Shown: positions 42,239 through 51,613, counted from the stretch's first letter. The stretch is DNA of 52,457 nt from Ensifer sp. IC4062 (GCF_020193575.1 NZ_JADYVD010000053.1:1-52457); one strand, 5' to 3'. Notes: generated from the letters alone by a model not told the origin. Numbers and translations are program-made.

Positions 42239-43981
42239 TCAGGCGAAGAAGAAGCCGTCGGCACTCAGCGACGCGGCGCCGGTGGCTGCGACATCGACAT
42301 CGCCCGGGACGATCAAATCGGTACCGTTGAACCAATCATCCTGGATGCGTTCTCCATAGGAGAAGGCCCAATCCTCGGCCAGGACCAAATGCCCCCCGCT
42401 GGTGCCGGACTCCACGGTCCGCTGATACAGTGCCGTGTCGGAGAACTGGAAAGTGTCGCTGGCAAGCCAGTCGTCGATCTCAACTTCGACGGGATCTTCG
42501 ACCTGGCCCTCAGTCTGATCGCTGGCCTCGTCGTCGGCTATGAGGTCACCTGCGCCGATGTCGTTCGGCTGACTGCCACCTGCCGCTCCGGACTTTGCAC
42601 CTCCGGCTTCGCGGACGAGTTGCCCGAGCGTTTCGGACGCTATCGGTGCATCGCTGACCGCAACGATCGCGTCGTTGAAATCGCCGTCATAGTCTGGACT
42701 GGTGTTCAACCGGTCTTCGAAGCCGATAATCTCGATCCCTGCTGTCCCCTGCACCTTCGAGGAAAGCCCGATCGCCTGCATGCTGCCGGCGGGGTTCAAC
42801 AGATTTGTGCCGTCATCGGCCCCGAGAGCGCTCAAGGGCTGAATGGGCAGGATGTTGCCGACGTCGTCCATGACGGTCGGGGCGAAGGGGTCGTTCGCGT
42901 TGGCCGTCACACCAGTCAGGAGGTTCTTGAGCTGCAGGCCGCCATCGGCGAACTGCTCCAGATCGACTCCGATCTCGTCCACGCCGCGCACCAGGAATAG
43001 GCAGAGGCTATGGCCTTCCGGCACGTCGACAGCGACCGAGCCACCGTTTGCCGCATTGGAGAGATCCGACACGAGTATGCGCGCTTCGCTGAGAGCTCCG
43101 GTCGCCGCGTCCACAAAATACGCACCCAGCGCATCGGCGCTGTCGGTGGAGCCGCCGACCACCGTCACCTGCTTCGTCGTTCCGGTCCCGGTGAAGTCCG
43201 CCACATCAAGGTCACGCACGTCCGGGAGATTCTTTACCTCCTTGCCCTCCTGAAGTTTCGCCAGAGCAGGCGTGACATCGTCCGCGTCGTCCGGATCCGG
43301 CACGCCGACCACGCCTTGTCGGTAGAGGTCGACCTTCGACGTCGTCGTGCCGTCCGGCGCAACGGCATTTTCGGTGATCAGGCCCACTCCGGGGGCGTAA
43401 TATTTGAACTCGGCACCGGTGGAGAGGGCAGAGCTGTCGATGATTTTGATCACGTCGTCAAACTGCCCGAACGGTGTTTTGACGCTGAGCCCGGTCTCCG
43501 CGAGGATGCTTTCGTCCTCGGCGATACCCGGCGCGAATTCAAGATAATAGCCCGTGCCGAATTCCGGGGTCGCCTTCATCGCCCAGCCCGGCTGGTTGCC
43601 GGGATCATCGGCGGACCACTGGCCTTCGTGATTGACGCCGATGAAATTACCGTCGTCGTCATATTCGTAATTGACGACGATCTCGCCGAAGTACCAGACA
43701 TTGCCTTCGGTGTCCTGTGCGTACCAATCGAAGGTGTCCTCGAGAATCACGTCGTCCTCGTAGACCGTGTCACGGATCACGCTCGTGCTCACTCCACGGA
43801 CGTCGAAGGTCGCAGAAGTGGTGAAAAGGTCGTTGCGCTCCGTCGTGACCTCGCCGGTATCGGGATCGGTCTCTTCACCCTTGTAGCTCAAGACGTGACC
43901 GGGGATCAGCGGGAGGTAAGGATTGTCAATCGGTGCTCCGGGAATGAAGGTCGCTGCACCGAAGTCGGGTAAGATGGCCAT
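42239..43981 (-). CDS. Large acidic DUF4114 protein, probable type I secretion substrate
   Basis: A 580-residue, strongly acidic protein (many Asp, Glu, Gly, Thr; one Cys), with no N-terminal signal peptide. The first 240 residues are beta-rich with YYLEFAPGIAEDE. The middle region ends in a DUF4114-like segment IEIIGFEDRLNTSPDYDGDFNDAI. The C-terminus SADGFFFA, a small/acidic residue followed by several hydrophobics at the very end, matches the uncleaved signal of type I (TolC-dependent) exported proteins. RTX nonapeptides are not seen. No ABC/HlyD exporter is in the window. It is divergent from an outer-membrane barrel gene 298 bases away; the gap shows no clear operator. Adhesin or matrix protein is a guess. 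Confidence 0.7.
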   Translation of the reverse strand: MAILPDFGAATFIPGAPIDNPYLPLIPGHVLSYKGEETDPDTGEVTTERNDLFTTSATFDVRGVSTSVIRDTVYEDDVILEDTFDWYAQDTEGNVWYFGEIVVNYEYDDDGNFIGVNHEGQWSADDPGNQPGWAMKATPEFGTGYYLEFAPGIAEDESILAETGLSVKTPFGQFDDVIKIIDSSALSTGAEFKYYAPGVGLITENAVAPDGTTTSKVDLYRQGVVGVPDPDDADDVTPALAKLQEGKEVKNLPDVRDLDVADFTGTGTTKQVTVVGGSTDSADALGAYFVDAATGALSEARILVSDLSNAANGGSVAVDVPEGHSLCLFLVRGVDEIGVDLEQFADGGLQLKNLLTGVTANANDPFAPTVMDDVGNILPIQPLSALGADDGTNLLNPAGSMQAIGLSSKVQGTAGIEIIGFEDRLNTSPDYDGDFNDAIVAVSDAPIASETLGQLVREAGGAKSGAAGGSQPNDIGAGDLIADDEASDQTEGQVEDPVEVEIDDWLASDTFQFSDTALYQRTVESGTSGGHLVLAEDWAFSYGERIQDDWFNGTDLIVPGDVDVAATGAASLSADGFFFA

Positions 43982-44279
43982 GGCGTGTCCTCCGAGGTGA
44001 TTGCGTCGCGGATACGCCCCAACCGCCCGCTCGCCGTTGCAGCATGCGGCGTTTTGCCCTTTCGCGGGAATCCGGCAGGTGTGACGGGGAAAAGACTCAA
44101 GTTGTTCAAAGGCCTGGACGACTCATCTTACGGATGTGAGATGGCAGGCAGCCCGATCGTCCGATCCTCTGAATCCCGATCGCGGGAACAGCTTGTCGGA
44201 TGCCTCCCCTTCGTGGCGACATTGGTGGGAGGGCACTTCATGCGCTATGGTCGGTCTGCAGGTTTCAAACAGGGTCGGT

Positions 44280-45473
44280 ATGCGTCTCCTCTCCTTCATC
44301 CGCGCCGGGACGCTGTTGCTGGCGCTCCCAGCCACAGCAATGGCCGAAGATGCCGTGCCGGCGCTCGTCGAAGGCTGCACTGTGCCCTGTGCCGGGTACA
44401 AAGTTTCCACGGAGCTCCAGAACGACTGGTTGTTTGCCGCCTCCCCCTCGCTTCTGAGGTCCGACGAACTGCAGCCGACAATTACAGTCGACCTGTTCTT
44501 CGCGCCGACGGACTATTTGCAGTTCGTCACGTCCGTCATCACAGAGCCGGTTGTCGAGCCAGAGCCTAGCGAGAACATGATTTTCGAAGGGATCGGCACC
44601 TACCTGACCGAACTCTATACCACCGTCGAAGCAGGCCCGGCCACGGTGAGGGCCGGAAAATTCGATACGATCTTCAGCCTTGCCAGCGAGGTCGCGCCCG
44701 GAATCAACGCTACGGACCTGGTCTCGGATTTCGATGCGGATGAGCGCGTCGGCGCCGAGATCGTATTCGATTTCGACGGTCTCGGGATGAACCAGGCCCT
44801 GGTCGCAACTGCGTTCACCACCGACCGATCGATCTTCAGCGATTCCCTGTTCACCGCCCGGGGGCGGACGCGATTGTCGGATGGCGGCGCCGGCAACACC
44901 GATGGCCTATCCTCGCTGTCGCTTGTCCTTGACGGCTGCAGAGGGGCGGAGCCGATCGATTGCTATTTGGACGGTGATTTCGGCTACAGGCTGGGCGTCC
45001 GACATCAGAGGGCCGGAGAACCTACCGGAGAGGACGTGGAAGAAGGGCGGACACCTGAAGACGAACTGGCCTTCCTGGCATCCACGACCGCAAGCCTGGA
45101 GATGAACGAAATGACGCTGAGGCTGCTCGGCGAGGCGGCCTATCTCCGGCATTTCGACAGCAGTCCGGACGATGCGCTCGTCCTCACTGGCTCCGCCGCG
45201 CTTGAGGTGGACTCATTGACCTACGTCGCGAGCTATACCCGGCAGCTCAATCTCGTTGACGGCGGGCGGGACACACGCGAGCACCTTGCTGATCTCGAAG
45301 TCATCTATGATCCCGACGAAGAATATGGCGAAGACATGCTATTCGAAGGAACGGAGTGGGAACTCGCCGCCGCTTATACCTTTGCACGCAATGCCGATCA
45401 GGAAACCGCTCACATCTTCAGCGTTCGAGCGGTTTTCGATTTCGGCGGAGACGTGGAGTTTGACGCGCCGTGA
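44280..45473 (+). CDS. Outer-membrane beta-barrel protein, unknown function
   Basis: A 397-residue protein with a signal peptide (MRLLSFIRAGTLLLALPATAMAE). The rest alternates polar and aromatic residues in short strands, is acidic, and ends in HIFSVRAVFDFGGDVEFDAP; the strand VRAVFDFGG near the end suits a barrel closing strand. Segments such as YLTELYTTVEAGPATVRAGKFDTIF resemble porin-like strands and turns. It has no known porin family signature that I recognise. Start 44280 is chosen for the signal peptide; the ribosome site is poor. It is divergent from the DUF4114 gene, perhaps its surface partner. Four cysteines in pairs (near residues 31 and 35, and 204 and 211 in rough count) could form disulfides. 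Confidence 0.65.
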   Translation: MRLLSFIRAGTLLLALPATAMAEDAVPALVEGCTVPCAGYKVSTELQNDWLFAASPSLLRSDELQPTITVDLFFAPTDYLQFVTSVITEPVVEPEPSENMIFEGIGTYLTELYTTVEAGPATVRAGKFDTIFSLASEVAPGINATDLVSDFDADERVGAEIVFDFDGLGMNQALVATAFTTDRSIFSDSLFTARGRTRLSDGGAGNTDGLSSLSLVLDGCRGAEPIDCYLDGDFGYRLGVRHQRAGEPTGEDVEEGRTPEDELAFLASTTASLEMNEMTLRLLGEAAYLRHFDSSPDDALVLTGSAALEVDSLTYVASYTRQLNLVDGGRDTREHLADLEVIYDPDEEYGEDMLFEGTEWELAAAYTFARNADQETAHIFSVRAVFDFGGDVEFDAP

Positions 45474-45513
45474 GATGGGCGTCGTCCACGGTTGTGTTCC
45501 GTTTCGCCCCAAC

Positions 45514-45612
45514 TGCATGTTTCCTTAAATCGTACCTGATTTAAGGAAACATGCAGCAATTCAAAGTGCTACCGCGTCCTTTGCGCGTCTGATAAGACGC
45601 GCGGCGCTGTAG
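45514..45612. repeat. RIME1-type palindromic repeat, copy 2
   Basis: Perfect 18-bp stem TGCATGTTTCCTTAAATC / GATTTAAGGAAACATGCA (45514-45531, 45538-45555), then CAATTCAAAG and a second palindrome with GCGCGTCT / AGACGCGC (45583-45590, 45595-45602), ending CGCTGTAG. Same block order as 7225-7296, but with a longer first stem. It fills the gap between two convergent genes. Confidence 0.82.
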
Positions 45613-45613
45613 A

Positions 45614-46351
45614 TCACCGTTCCAGCTCATGGGAGTCTAGTGACGTGTATGATCTGGCCGAAGGCTCTTTCCGCTCGGATCGGATATGGGCGAGCGGGCT
45701 GATGCCGAGCCATAGCGGGAAGAGCTTACGTAGCCTTCCGCTACCGTCCACCTCTATCGTGCCGTGATGGAGTGCCGAAGCAAACGGCAGGTCACCGCGC
45801 CAAATTCGTGTGAGGTCGACAAGTGAGACGATGACGTAGAGCTGCGCGTCGCGGTCGGGCGGCTCCAGGCAGAGTTCACAGACGCCGTTTTGATTGAGGA
45901 ACCACCAGTGACGCTTCTTCTCCGCCTGATCCGAGAGCTCGAATTGAATGACGACGCGTTCGGTTCCGAACAGCTCAGGATGAGCTCCCATTTGAAGCGC
46001 CCAGAGCAACAGGCCGAGATCGATCTCGTGCTCCGCCAAGGTCCGCCGCGACCATCGCTGGCCCCATTGTCCAAGCGCCATGATGATCGGCACGAACTCC
46101 TTGCCGGCAGACGTCAAGCGATAGCTCGGACCGCGCCCGTCGTCGGAAACGCACCGGACGATGACACCCTCCGCCTCGAGTTTCTTCAGCCTCGACGACA
46201 GGAGAGTCGGCGAAGCCAGGGGCACGCCGCGCTGCAGCTCGGAAAAGCGGGTGGCGCCGAAGGCGAGGTCGCGCAGGATTAAGGCCGTCCAGCGCTCGCA
46301 AAAGATCTCGGCGGCCTTGGCGATCGGGCAGAACTGATTGTAGCTCCTCAT
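45614..46351 (-). CDS. HxlR-family transcriptional regulator with SCP2-like C-terminus
   Basis: A 245-residue regulator. The N-terminal HxlR winged helix begins MRSYNQFCPIAKAAEIFCERW with the family's Cys (residue 8) and continues FSELQRGVPLASPTLLSSRLKKLEAEGVI. The C-terminal half (about 120-215) resembles a sterol-carrier SCP2-type domain (VIQFELSDQAEKKRHWWFLNQNG), a fusion known from other HxlR proteins. Start 46351 follows AAAGGAAG; GTG 46360 is the alternative. It is divergent from a broken methyltransferase gene, its likely target or partner. Confidence 0.82.
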   Translation of the reverse strand: MRSYNQFCPIAKAAEIFCERWTALILRDLAFGATRFSELQRGVPLASPTLLSSRLKKLEAEGVIVRCVSDDGRGPSYRLTSAGKEFVPIIMALGQWGQRWSRRTLAEHEIDLGLLLWALQMGAHPELFGTERVVIQFELSDQAEKKRHWWFLNQNGVCELCLEPPDRDAQLYVIVSLVDLTRIWRGDLPFASALHHGTIEVDGSGRLRKLFPLWLGISPLAHIRSERKEPSARSYTSLDSHELER

Positions 46352-46478
46352 CGTGGTCACTTCCTTTCGCGCGGCAGTTTACACCCGGTTGCAGCTCGAT
46401 CCCACTACAGATCGTGAAGTAGCCACCTGGCCCGCCAAGTGGTGAAATGGCGCCCCTCGAAAGCCGAAGGAGGGTTTC

Positions 46479-47293
46479 ATGTCGGAACATGACAGTCACG
46501 GGATCCAGGAACCCAACCGTAACGCGGCAGCAATCTGGGGAGCAGGCGGCAGACAATACGACCTTGTCAGCTTCGCCATCTCGGACGCGCTCGCGCATAC
46601 CGTCCAACGATTGAGCCCGAAGCCCAGCGACAAAGTGCTCGACGTCGCGACCGGCACCGGCTGGAGCGCGCGCAACGCGGCGCGCTTCGGCGCAAAAGTC
46701 GCGGCGATCGACATATCGGCGGATCTGATCGACGCTGCCCGCCGGCTTTCGGCTGGTGTCGAGCCGACGATCGATTACCACGTCGCCGATGCCGAGAACC
46801 TGCCCTTCCCGGACGAAAGCTTCGACAAGGTATTCTCGACTTTCGGCGTGATTTTCGCCAGGGACCATCGCCGCGCGGCGAGCGAACTGACACGGGTCTG
46901 CCGCAAAGGAGGGCGGCTCTGCATGTCTACCTGGTCGCCGACTGCGCCGTTGCCCGATTCTTCGCTGTAATGGGAGCTCACACGAAGGCGCCGCCGCCCA
47001 AGGAATCGCCGCTTTCTTGGGGCGATCCGGCCTATGTCGAAGACCTGCTCGGGCGGGAATTCAAACTCACTTTCGAACACGGAACCAAAAACGCCTACCA
47101 CGAAAGCGTCGAAGCCATCTGGAACTGGTACCTGCGCGGCTTCGGGCCGCTGCGGACGCTTTACGAAGGCTTGAACGAGGGCGAACGGGCCACGCTGAAG
47201 CGCGATGTTGATGCCTATCACGCGCACTACCAGGTCGAGGCCGGGCTCCACATCAAGCGTGAGTATCTGGTCTTCATCGGCGAGAAACGATGA
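46479..47293 (+). pseudogene. SAM-dependent methyltransferase with a frameshift
   Basis: A class I methyltransferase (UbiE/COQ5-like). Motif I is KVLDVATGTGWSARNAARFG, the acidic loop is AIDISADLID, and motif II is DAENLPFPDESFDKVFSTFG, all in the first frame, which ends at 46970. From about 46935 the correct reading continues in another frame as DCAVARFFAVMGAHTK.. and runs to 47293 (VFIGEKR). Joined, the protein would be about 270 residues, the usual length. One base lost or two gained explains the break; since only one lesion exists, a sequencing error or phase variant is possible. AAGGAGGG before ATG 46479 is an excellent ribosome site. Confidence 0.78.
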
Positions 47294-47447
47294 AGTTTGC
47301 CACCGCGCCGGACGCTATTCGGGCGTCGCCGTGAGGAGTTGTCCGTTGAGGGCGAATATCGCGCGCAATTCGTTCGGAAGCCAACGCTCTTCCCGGCTCT
47401 GTCCTGACGCCACGGAAACGGCTGGAAATCAAGCAATTCGAAGGAAA

Positions 47448-47524
47448 TGGCGCACCCGAAGAGATTCGAACTCCTGACCCCCAGATTCGTAGTCTGGTGC
47501 TCTATCCAGCTGAGCTACGGGTGC
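47448..47524 (-). tRNA. tRNA-Arg (anticodon ACG)
   Basis: 77-nt cloverleaf on the minus strand: acceptor GCACCCG/CGGGTGC, D arm AGCTCAGCTGGATAGAGC, anticodon stem CCAGA/TCTGG with loop CTACGAA, T arm with GGAGTTCGAATCTCT, and encoded CCA. The A34 would be edited to inosine to read CGU, CGC and CGA. Confidence 0.95.
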
Positions 47525-47694
47525 TTGCCTGAAGCGGTGAGAACCGCTTGCGTGGCGATCCTCTACTGGGTCCTTTCGGCGATTGCAAGCGCCTTTGGGG
47601 AAAAAATTTCTTTTTTGCGACAACAGTGGATAAGGCGCCGGAAAGAGCAATCGGGATCCGGCGATGAGAACGGCGGCGGTCCGAACGCGAAATA

Positions 47695-49176
47695 TCAGGG
47701 CCGCGCCTTCGAGCGGAAAGCGTCCAACGGCACCGGGCGATCCGGCAGTTCGATGCGGAACAGCGTACCAGGCGTCGGCTTTTCGACGAGTGCGATCGTG
47801 CCGCCATGGGCGAGCACCAGTTCGCGGGCGATGGCGAGCCCGAGGCCCGTGCCGCCGGAGCGCGCCGAGCCGCGAAAGGCGGTAAACAGGTTTTCGCGCG
47901 CCTTGGCCGGCATGCCCGGCCCGGTGTCGTCGATGGAAATCGTAACCACGCTGCCGGTCCGCATGGCCGAAACGGAGATCGACCTGGCGCGGCCGTCCTC
48001 CGGCTCGTGATTCGTCAGCGCCTGGACGGCGTTGCGGCAGATATTGTGGACGACGCGAAATAGCTGCTCGCTGTCGGCGTCGACCACGACGTCGTCCCGT
48101 ATCTGGATATCGAAATCGATGCCGCTCTGGCGATCGATGGCGAGGAGTTCGGCGACGTCCTCGACCAGCGGACGCAGCGCAACGAAGCGGCGGTGCGGTT
48201 CCGCCTCGGCGGTGCGCCCGTAGGAGAGAACCTCCTGCGTATAGCCGACGGCGCGGTCTATCGTCCTCAGCAGTGTCGGAGCGAAGCGTTTGACCACCGG
48301 ATCATCGACATCGGCGAGCCGGTCGGAGATGAGCTGTGCGGACGAGAGAATGTTGCGCATATCGTGATTGATCTTTGAAACCGCGAGTCCGAGTTCAGCA
48401 AGGCTCTTCTGCTGTTTCAAGGTTTTCTGCAACTCGCGCTGCATGCTCGCGAGGTGCTGACCGGCAACCGCCAGTTCATCGCTCCCCTCCGGCGGAACGA
48501 GCAGTCGCTCCGGGTTGGACGGCTCATCGGAAAACTCTTGCATGCTCGTCGTCATCCGCCTGATCGGCACGATCAGCATGCGATTGATGGCGAGGAAGAT
48601 CAGTGCCGCCGTGATCAGCGAAATGGCGATCGACAGGAGGAAAACGTTGCGCGAATAGACGAGCATCGCCTTGCGCAGGCCGGCATCCTTCATCACCAGT
48701 TCGATCGTCGCATCGCTTTCGCCAAGGGGGCCATAGACGCGCACGATCCGGTTGCCGCCGAAGAGCAGCGTGTCGAACGCATCGCGTATCGCACCGACGG
48801 GGGTGAAGTTGGCTACATCGTATTCACCGTCGATTGCCGGCGGCATGTCGACTGTGGCAATCATCCGCGACGCATCCTTGCGGCGAATGACGATAGCCTT
48901 GGTTCCGGTAGCCATCAACGTGTCGCGCTGCACTGCCCGCGGAAGCTCGACATTCTGCAGTCCGTCGACCACGACGGCAGCGGCGGCCACCGTGTTCAGC
49001 CGATCCTGAAGCCAGCGGATCCGCATGTTGGCAACCGACGGCACGAAGATCAGCACTTCGGCCAGCATGACGAATGCCACGGTCAAAAGCAGCAGCTTGC
49101 CGGAGAGTCCGCGGAGAAACCCCACGGCCGCTCGGGGCTTAGCACTCGCATTGGCCGGACGCGCGTCTTCCACCAT
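47695..49176 (-). CDS. Orphan membrane sensor histidine kinase
   Basis: A 493-residue kinase. Membrane segments lie at about 26-48 and 178-200 with a 130-residue periplasmic domain between them. A HAMP-like linker follows, then a dimerisation helix with His271 in KINHDMRNILSSAQ. The ATPase domain has NICRNAVQAL (N box), DDTGPGMP (G1), LFTAFRGSARSGGTGLGLAIA (F/G2). The HDMRN form of the phosphoacceptor motif differs from the common HELRT. It begins 23 bases after the disulfide reductase gene in the same operon. No response regulator lies within the window, so its partner is unknown. The signal may be membrane or redox state, by neighbourhood only. Confidence 0.88.
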   Translation of the reverse strand: MVEDARPANASAKPRAAVGFLRGLSGKLLLLTVAFVMLAEVLIFVPSVANMRIRWLQDRLNTVAAAAVVVDGLQNVELPRAVQRDTLMATGTKAIVIRRKDASRMIATVDMPPAIDGEYDVANFTPVGAIRDAFDTLLFGGNRIVRVYGPLGESDATIELVMKDAGLRKAMLVYSRNVFLLSIAISLITAALIFLAINRMLIVPIRRMTTSMQEFSDEPSNPERLLVPPEGSDELAVAGQHLASMQRELQKTLKQQKSLAELGLAVSKINHDMRNILSSAQLISDRLADVDDPVVKRFAPTLLRTIDRAVGYTQEVLSYGRTAEAEPHRRFVALRPLVEDVAELLAIDRQSGIDFDIQIRDDVVVDADSEQLFRVVHNICRNAVQALTNHEPEDGRARSISVSAMRTGSVVTISIDDTGPGMPAKARENLFTAFRGSARSGGTGLGLAIARELVLAHGGTIALVEKPTPGTLFRIELPDRPVPLDAFRSKARP

Positions 49177-49199
49177 AACTCTAGGACGTTCCCTGCAAC

Positions 49200-50624
49200 T
49201 CAGCCGAAATACCGCAGCATTCCGATCACGGATCGAACGAGCGGATTTCGCGCCATGGGGGCATAATAGGAGATCGATGCCTGTTTTCCAATCTCGGACA
49301 AGGTGGGATAGGGCGCCACATAGCCGCGGAAATGCTTGAGCGTTAGCCGATTTGCGACGGCGAAAGCAAAGCCGTTGATCATCTCTCCGGCACCGGCTCC
49401 GGCGATCGCCGCACCTAGGATCCGTCCGCGCGGACCGACGGTGAGCTTGATCAGACCCCGCCCGAGCCCATCGGTGCGGGCGCGGTCGTTGGCGGAAAAG
49501 TCCCAGCGGACGATGTCGACCGGACCGGACTTTTCCCGCGCCTCCGCCTCGCCGGGACCGACCTGCGCGAGTTCCGGATCCGTAAACATGACCCTCGGGA
49601 CGATGTCGCGGTCTTCACGCGCTGGGAGGCGGAACAGGATCTGCTGCAGCACCATTCGCGCATGGTAACTCGCGACGTGGGTGAACTGCAGACCACTCAC
49701 GGCATCGCCGATCGCATAAACGCGGCGATTGCTTGTACGGAAGTTCGTGCCAACAGCGATCCCCTTCGCGTCGTGGCGAATACCGGCGGCGGCGAGGTCG
49801 AGAGAAGCGTGATTGGGAGCACGGCCCGCAGCCAGCAACAGATCGCTGCCATCGACATAAAAGCGCCCTTGCGTGTTTTCACAGTGCAGCCGCACGCCGC
49901 CTGCGTGCCGCTCGACGGATTGGATCGCGGATTCTTCGTGAAGGACGGTACCCTCAGCGCGGATCGCTTCCAGAACGATTGCCACCAGCTCCGGATCGCT
50001 GCTCGAAAGTGCTTTGCGGTTCTCAACGATCGTCACGCGTGCGCCGAGCCGACGATAAGCCTGGGCCATCTCCAGCCCGACGGGTCCGGCACCGACGATG
50101 ACGAGATGTTCCGGCAGCCGTTTCAGGTCAAAGAGCGTCTCGTTGGTGAGATACGGCGTATCGGCAAGCCCGGGAATGCCGGGAATGACCGGCGACGAGC
50201 CGGTAGCGATCACGAAACGCCGAGCCCGGATGAGGTGATCGCCGGCGGCGACCGTCCTGTCGTCCACGAAGCGGGCTGCATCGGCGATGACTTTCACGCC
50301 GAGGCTCTCGAAGCGTTCTGCGGAATCATGCGGCGCAATAGCGCCGATCACCGTATGGACCCGCGCCCGCACTCGTTCGTAGTCGACGATCGGCTCGCCC
50401 GCGGCGATGCCGAATTCCTCTGCCGCGCGGATCGCCTGCGCGTGTTTCGCGGCCGCGATCAACGCCTTCGACGGTACGCAGCCAAAGTTCAGGCAATCCC
50501 CCCCCATTCGGCCGCGTTCGACCAGAACGACTGGCACGCCGAAGGCCGCGGCGCCGGCGGCCACCGACAGACCCGCCGCGCCTCCGCCGATTACGCAGAT
50601 ATCCGGATTGAGAACCTTCGCCAC
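49200..50624 (-). CDS. Pyridine nucleotide-disulfide oxidoreductase (mercuric reductase/LPD-like)
   Basis: A 474-residue FAD- and NAD(P)H-binding flavoprotein. FAD motif CVIGGGAAGLSVA (about 10-22), redox cysteines Cys44 and Cys49 in GGDCLNFGCVPSK, NAD(P) motif VIVGAGPVGLEMA, and FAD contact YAIGDAV are all present. At the C-terminus the usual HPHPTLSE of dihydrolipoamide dehydrogenases is APYPTLSE (about 437-444), so the base His is replaced and a Tyr stands beside it. It is therefore unlikely to be a normal dihydrolipoamide dehydrogenase. It lacks the C-terminal Cys pair of MerA. Coupled to an upstream TVP38 gene (15-base gap) as often seen. Confidence 0.85.
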   Translation of the reverse strand: MAKVLNPDICVIGGGAAGLSVAAGAAAFGVPVVLVERGRMGGDCLNFGCVPSKALIAAAKHAQAIRAAEEFGIAAGEPIVDYERVRARVHTVIGAIAPHDSAERFESLGVKVIADAARFVDDRTVAAGDHLIRARRFVIATGSSPVIPGIPGLADTPYLTNETLFDLKRLPEHLVIVGAGPVGLEMAQAYRRLGARVTIVENRKALSSSDPELVAIVLEAIRAEGTVLHEESAIQSVERHAGGVRLHCENTQGRFYVDGSDLLLAAGRAPNHASLDLAAAGIRHDAKGIAVGTNFRTSNRRVYAIGDAVSGLQFTHVASYHARMVLQQILFRLPAREDRDIVPRVMFTDPELAQVGPGEAEAREKSGPVDIVRWDFSANDRARTDGLGRGLIKLTVGPRGRILGAAIAGAGAGEMINGFAFAVANRLTLKHFRGYVAPYPTLSEIGKQASISYYAPMARNPLVRSVIGMLRYFG

Positions 50625-50639
50625 GCCGCTTTCCGCCCG

Positions 50640-51437
50640 TCAGACCGTCTTGCGGCGCGACTGTATTAGCTTGAACGCCAGAGGCAATGCCGCGATGAGC
50701 GTCAGCGCGGCAAGCCCCAGCGAAATGTCCCACGTCGCGAAATCCGAAAGCGTGAGTTCGCCGCCGTTCGCCGCCGAGCGGGCGATGACATCGTCGAGGC
50801 TGCGACCGAGCCAGGCATAGGCGAGCGTGCCCGGCACGATGCCGATCAGCGTCGCGGCAGCGAAAGTGCGCAGTCGCACGTCAAAGAACGCGGGTGCGAT
50901 ATTGACGACGAAGAACGGAAAGATCGGCGCCAACCGCAAGATCAGGAGGTAAAGGAACGCATTGCGCCTGAATCCCTCCGCCAGCCGCTCCAGAAAGCGC
51001 CCGGCACGCGGGCGCAGGAGATCGCCGAGAACCCCGCGCGCGGCAAGGAATAGAAGGCAGGATCCCAGCGTCGCGGCAGCGATCGCAATAATCCCGCCTG
51101 TAACGCAGCCGAACAGGAATCCGGAAAATATGGTCAGCACCGATGCGGCCGGGATCGAAAAGACGACCACCGCGACATAGGTCGCAAAGAAGGCGGAACC
51201 GGCTCGGAGCGGATAGGAATCGACATAGGCGCTCAGCATCTCGCGATGGTGGATAAGCGCTGTCAACGAAAGATAGTCCGGCAGACCAAACACATAACAA
51301 GCGGCACCACCAACAAGGAGAAGAGCGAATGGCACGAACCGCCACCACGATCGGCGCGGCGCATGTTCAGCGTCGTTGCGTCCTGACGTGGGGTTCAGGG
51401 CTGCTCCTTCCGCCCCGTTTCTGACAACATTGTTCAT
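50640..51437 (-). CDS. TVP38/TMEM64 (DedA-like) membrane protein
   Basis: A 265-residue integral membrane protein with about six hydrophobic segments. The SNARE-associated (VTT) core has VTGGIIAIAAATLGSCLLFLAAR, then GRFLERLAEGFRRNAFLYLLI, RLAPIFPFFVVNIAPAFF and IGIVPGTLAYAWLGRSL, the last containing the family's conserved Gly and Pro. Family members are implicated in lipid scrambling and membrane homeostasis. The start at 51437 opens with a 30-residue hydrophilic N-terminus. First gene of the operon with the flavoprotein and the kinase. Confidence 0.87.
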   Translation of the reverse strand: MNNVVRNGAEGAALNPTSGRNDAEHAPRRSWWRFVPFALLLVGGAACYVFGLPDYLSLTALIHHREMLSAYVDSYPLRAGSAFFATYVAVVVFSIPAASVLTIFSGFLFGCVTGGIIAIAAATLGSCLLFLAARGVLGDLLRPRAGRFLERLAEGFRRNAFLYLLILRLAPIFPFFVVNIAPAFFDVRLRTFAAATLIGIVPGTLAYAWLGRSLDDVIARSAANGGELTLSDFATWDISLGLAALTLIAALPLAFKLIQSRRKTV

Positions 51438-51613
51438 GCGGCTTTGCCTTCGGCGAGATCTACCTCTGAGTTAGAGGGAATCCGGACCCGGAACCAATAA
51501 CGAATGGTCGCGCTGTCAAACGTCAACGTGAACGGTTCGCCCTGACAACTCACGTTGCCGTGAAACGGAGACCCATCGTCGTTGGCATTGCTGGGGGACT
51601 TACCCCAACGTTT

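Noticed and set aside
49200..50624. Naming the flavoprotein merA or lpdA
   Set aside because: It lacks the C-terminal vicinal Cys pair of mercuric reductase and the catalytic His of dihydrolipoamide dehydrogenase.
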